Shown here: positions 62,126 through 64,000 of the stretch, in pieces | Layout of the letters: each line of letters opens with the position of its first letter | Position numbering within the stretch: position 1 is the stretch's first letter | From: Aphelocoma coerulescens | Lineage: Eukaryota > Chordata > Aves > Passeriformes > Corvidae | Assembly: GCF_041296385.1 (NCBI RefSeq) | Contig: NC_091014.1 | Coordinates: 49,866,078-49,930,077, forward strand | DNA: 64,000 nt | Reading direction: 5' to 3' | Made by a program: the position numbers and the translations under genes | Notes under the pieces: model-generated | The model's database searches: none | Told to the model about the DNA's origin: nothing | Seen by the model: only the letters and a program-made list of their open reading frames with translations

Positions 62126-64000
62126 TTACTGATGTAGCATGTATTCTGAAATTTGCATTTTTTGGGTGGAGAAATTTTACAAGGTCTTCTCCCACTGTTC
62201 ACCAGGCAAATACTTTGAGAATGTATCCTTCATAGTCAAGATGGATTTATAAAAACGTTGAATATACTGACATTCTGAAACTATTTCTCTACTTGGAACA
62301 TGCTACCAGTGCAGCAGTTCTAGTGCAATACAAAGTACCTGCATCATGCTGGATGTGAGCAAAACAGTGCTTTTAATGGCACAGAGGAATTCTTCCATTC
62401 ACTCTCCAGAGTAACTAATCAAACCAATAAAATTAACTTCATTTACTGAAAGATTGTTTTTCCTTTTAGATATATGTATATATACACACATACAAATAAA
62501 TGACCTTTCTCCCCTTTTCAATCAAAAACTTGTTGATTCCAACTTTTCAAGCATTTTCATTATTTCTTTGAAAAGTCACTTAAATCTTAAGATTTCTAAA
62601 ATTACTTCCATACTACTTGATTGCAGCATTCCCATCATTCTACTATAATAATCAGATTTTCTTTCATAAACCAGAAGTTCCTCGAGTGTACTATTTACAC
62701 ACTAGTGCACTCTACGACTCTCTTCATCCCACCATGCAGAATTAAATAAATCACTGTCTTCTGTACAAACCATGCTAGAAAGCTACTGCCCATCAGTAAA
62801 AAGCAGATTCAGATATGTTCTTTCTCTGGCTAACTTTTCTTCTTTATGGATGGTGAATTTAGCAAGTGCTCTAGCAACACTGCCTATTCTTATGCATTAC
62901 CCCCTATCCCCAGTGTAAAAATCACATTTTACTTTGCTTATGACTAAAACTGCTTTGTTTAAGGTGAAATTTCACATGTCAGACTTCTAAGAAAGGAGCT
63001 CTAGAGTAGAAGAAGAAAATAAGGGATGAGGGCAGGAAATCTGAATTAGCATATGAAGGGAAATTCACAGGAAATTAAAATAAAATTAAATGAGAAGACA
63101 GAAAAGAGAACCCAAGTCATACAGGCAAGACATGAAATTTGGAGAGAAGGTGTTGAAATAATTAAAATAACTGAGGAAAAGACTGGCAGCATTAGCCTTC
63201 CAAGGGTAAAATGAAGAGCTGTAAAAGGACATGAAGAAACATAGGATATTTGGAATAAAGGCTAAAGCTAAGAAGACAGTTGGACAGACTAGAAGAGTTG
63301 AACTTTCATCAAGTGACCAGAAACACTTGTTAGACCCTGCCAGACACATTTTCCAAATGTGAATCCCATGATAACTGGGCAAATATCAGCAACACTTTCA
63401 AAAAAATAATAATGCACACAACCACTGGCTACCTGTACCAAGCATTCTAGTAAAGCACACAGAGCTCTGTGCAGCACATCCTGATGTGCCATTTCTCATT
63501 GATTTACATCAGGTTCATCTAGTTAGTGGCTTACAAGCTTGATAAGGCCAAAAGATGACTTCTTTGGCCATGAATACTCAGGGTCTTAGCCCCATGAGTT
63601 GCTATCACGCAGCTGGTCAGCTGCAATGCAAAAATTGAACAGGCCTAATGTATCTGTGTTGGTACCACAAACATGATGGAATTGCTACTTTATCAGGGTT
63701 TTTTTTAAAAAAAGAAAAAGAAAAAAGGAAATTATATATATATATAATCATGTAAAAATATTACAAGAAATCACACTGAAATGTCAAGAAATAGCACAGA
63801 TAAGTTACGCATGCATTTCTTTGCTCATTAAACCTGCCTCAGCCTCTCTATGTAACCTACTCTAAAGGTAGGTCATGTACCAACAGAGCCTGCTAAATGT
63901 GATGTTAAACAGAAAGGGAAATACATTCTGAATGAACTAGATGACTGCATGGGAAAAAAGGTGAAATTCGTATGCAAGGTAGTGCAATATTGCCCTAGAG

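Larger units (their letters stand above)
38703..64000 (-). other. ANKS1B intron 1 (5' part missing)
   Basis: More than 25.2 kb upstream of exon 2 holds no exon with ANKS1B similarity, no CpG-rich promoter-like block and no frame with a recognisable domain. It contains three CR1 fragments (45.5, 55.1, 56.7 kb), a probable LTR-derived patch (43.2-44.1 kb), alternating TA/CATA repeats (39.8 and 41.3 kb), inverted repeats at 44.1, 53.8 and 54.36 kb, and A-runs at 59596, 60553 and 62110. The stretches 46.2-53.7 kb and 57.3-64.0 kb are otherwise featureless AT-rich sequence. Assignment as intron 1 is inferred from the missing first coding exon; its true start is outside the window. Confidence 0.75.

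Noticed and set aside
1..64000. CRISPR array, bacterial operon, rRNA or phage-like system
   Set aside because: No spaced direct repeats, no ribosome binding sites or operon-like frames; splice-bordered exons and CR1 elements show this is a bird chromosome.

Overview
This is a eukaryotic, AT-rich, intron-dominated window from a bird genome. The avian call rests on four CR1 LINE fragments (about 20.0, 45.5, 55.1 and 56.7 kb). One ends in the typical CR1 tail with repeated ATTCTATGAT-like units. A 145-bp SINE at about 24.8 kb has a tRNA-Ile-like head and a CR1-like tail. It looks like the TguSINE1 type known from songbirds, so a passerine is the best guess.

The only gene I can support is the ankyrin-repeat part of ANKS1B (AIDA-1), on the minus strand and running right to left. 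Seven consecutive internal exons are present: 38622-38702, 34800-34956, 25901-26197, 18304-18379, 16044-16145, 7695-7805 and 4501-4676. They total exactly 1000 coding bases and join in one uninterrupted frame with GT/AG borders throughout. They encode ankyrin repeats 2 to 7, a variable linker, and the start of the region after the repeats. The first exon (start codon) lies beyond position 64000. The exons for the SAM and PTB domains lie beyond position 1. Exon numbers 2 to 8 assume one upstream coding exon, as in human ANKS1B.

Layout: 1-4500 is intron 8 (partial). 4501-38702 holds exons 8 to 2 with introns of 3.0, 8.2, 2.2, 7.5, 8.6 and 3.7 kb. 38703-64000 is more than 25 kb of intron 1. The introns hold CR1 and SINE remnants, a probable LTR-derived patch (about 43.2-44.1 kb), a (GATA)n array, a (GGGAAA)10 array, a purine tract close to the exon 4 donor, A-runs and several inverted repeats. 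I saw no tRNA gene, rRNA, CRISPR array, promoter or CpG island.

I found no convincing new multi-gene system. The items most worth a second look are the long imperfect hairpin in intron 1 (53758-53860), the C/T-rich tract 12 bases past the exon 4 donor, and the SINE with a CR1 tail. Comparisons with human ANKS1B and with repeat families are from memory, not from a search.
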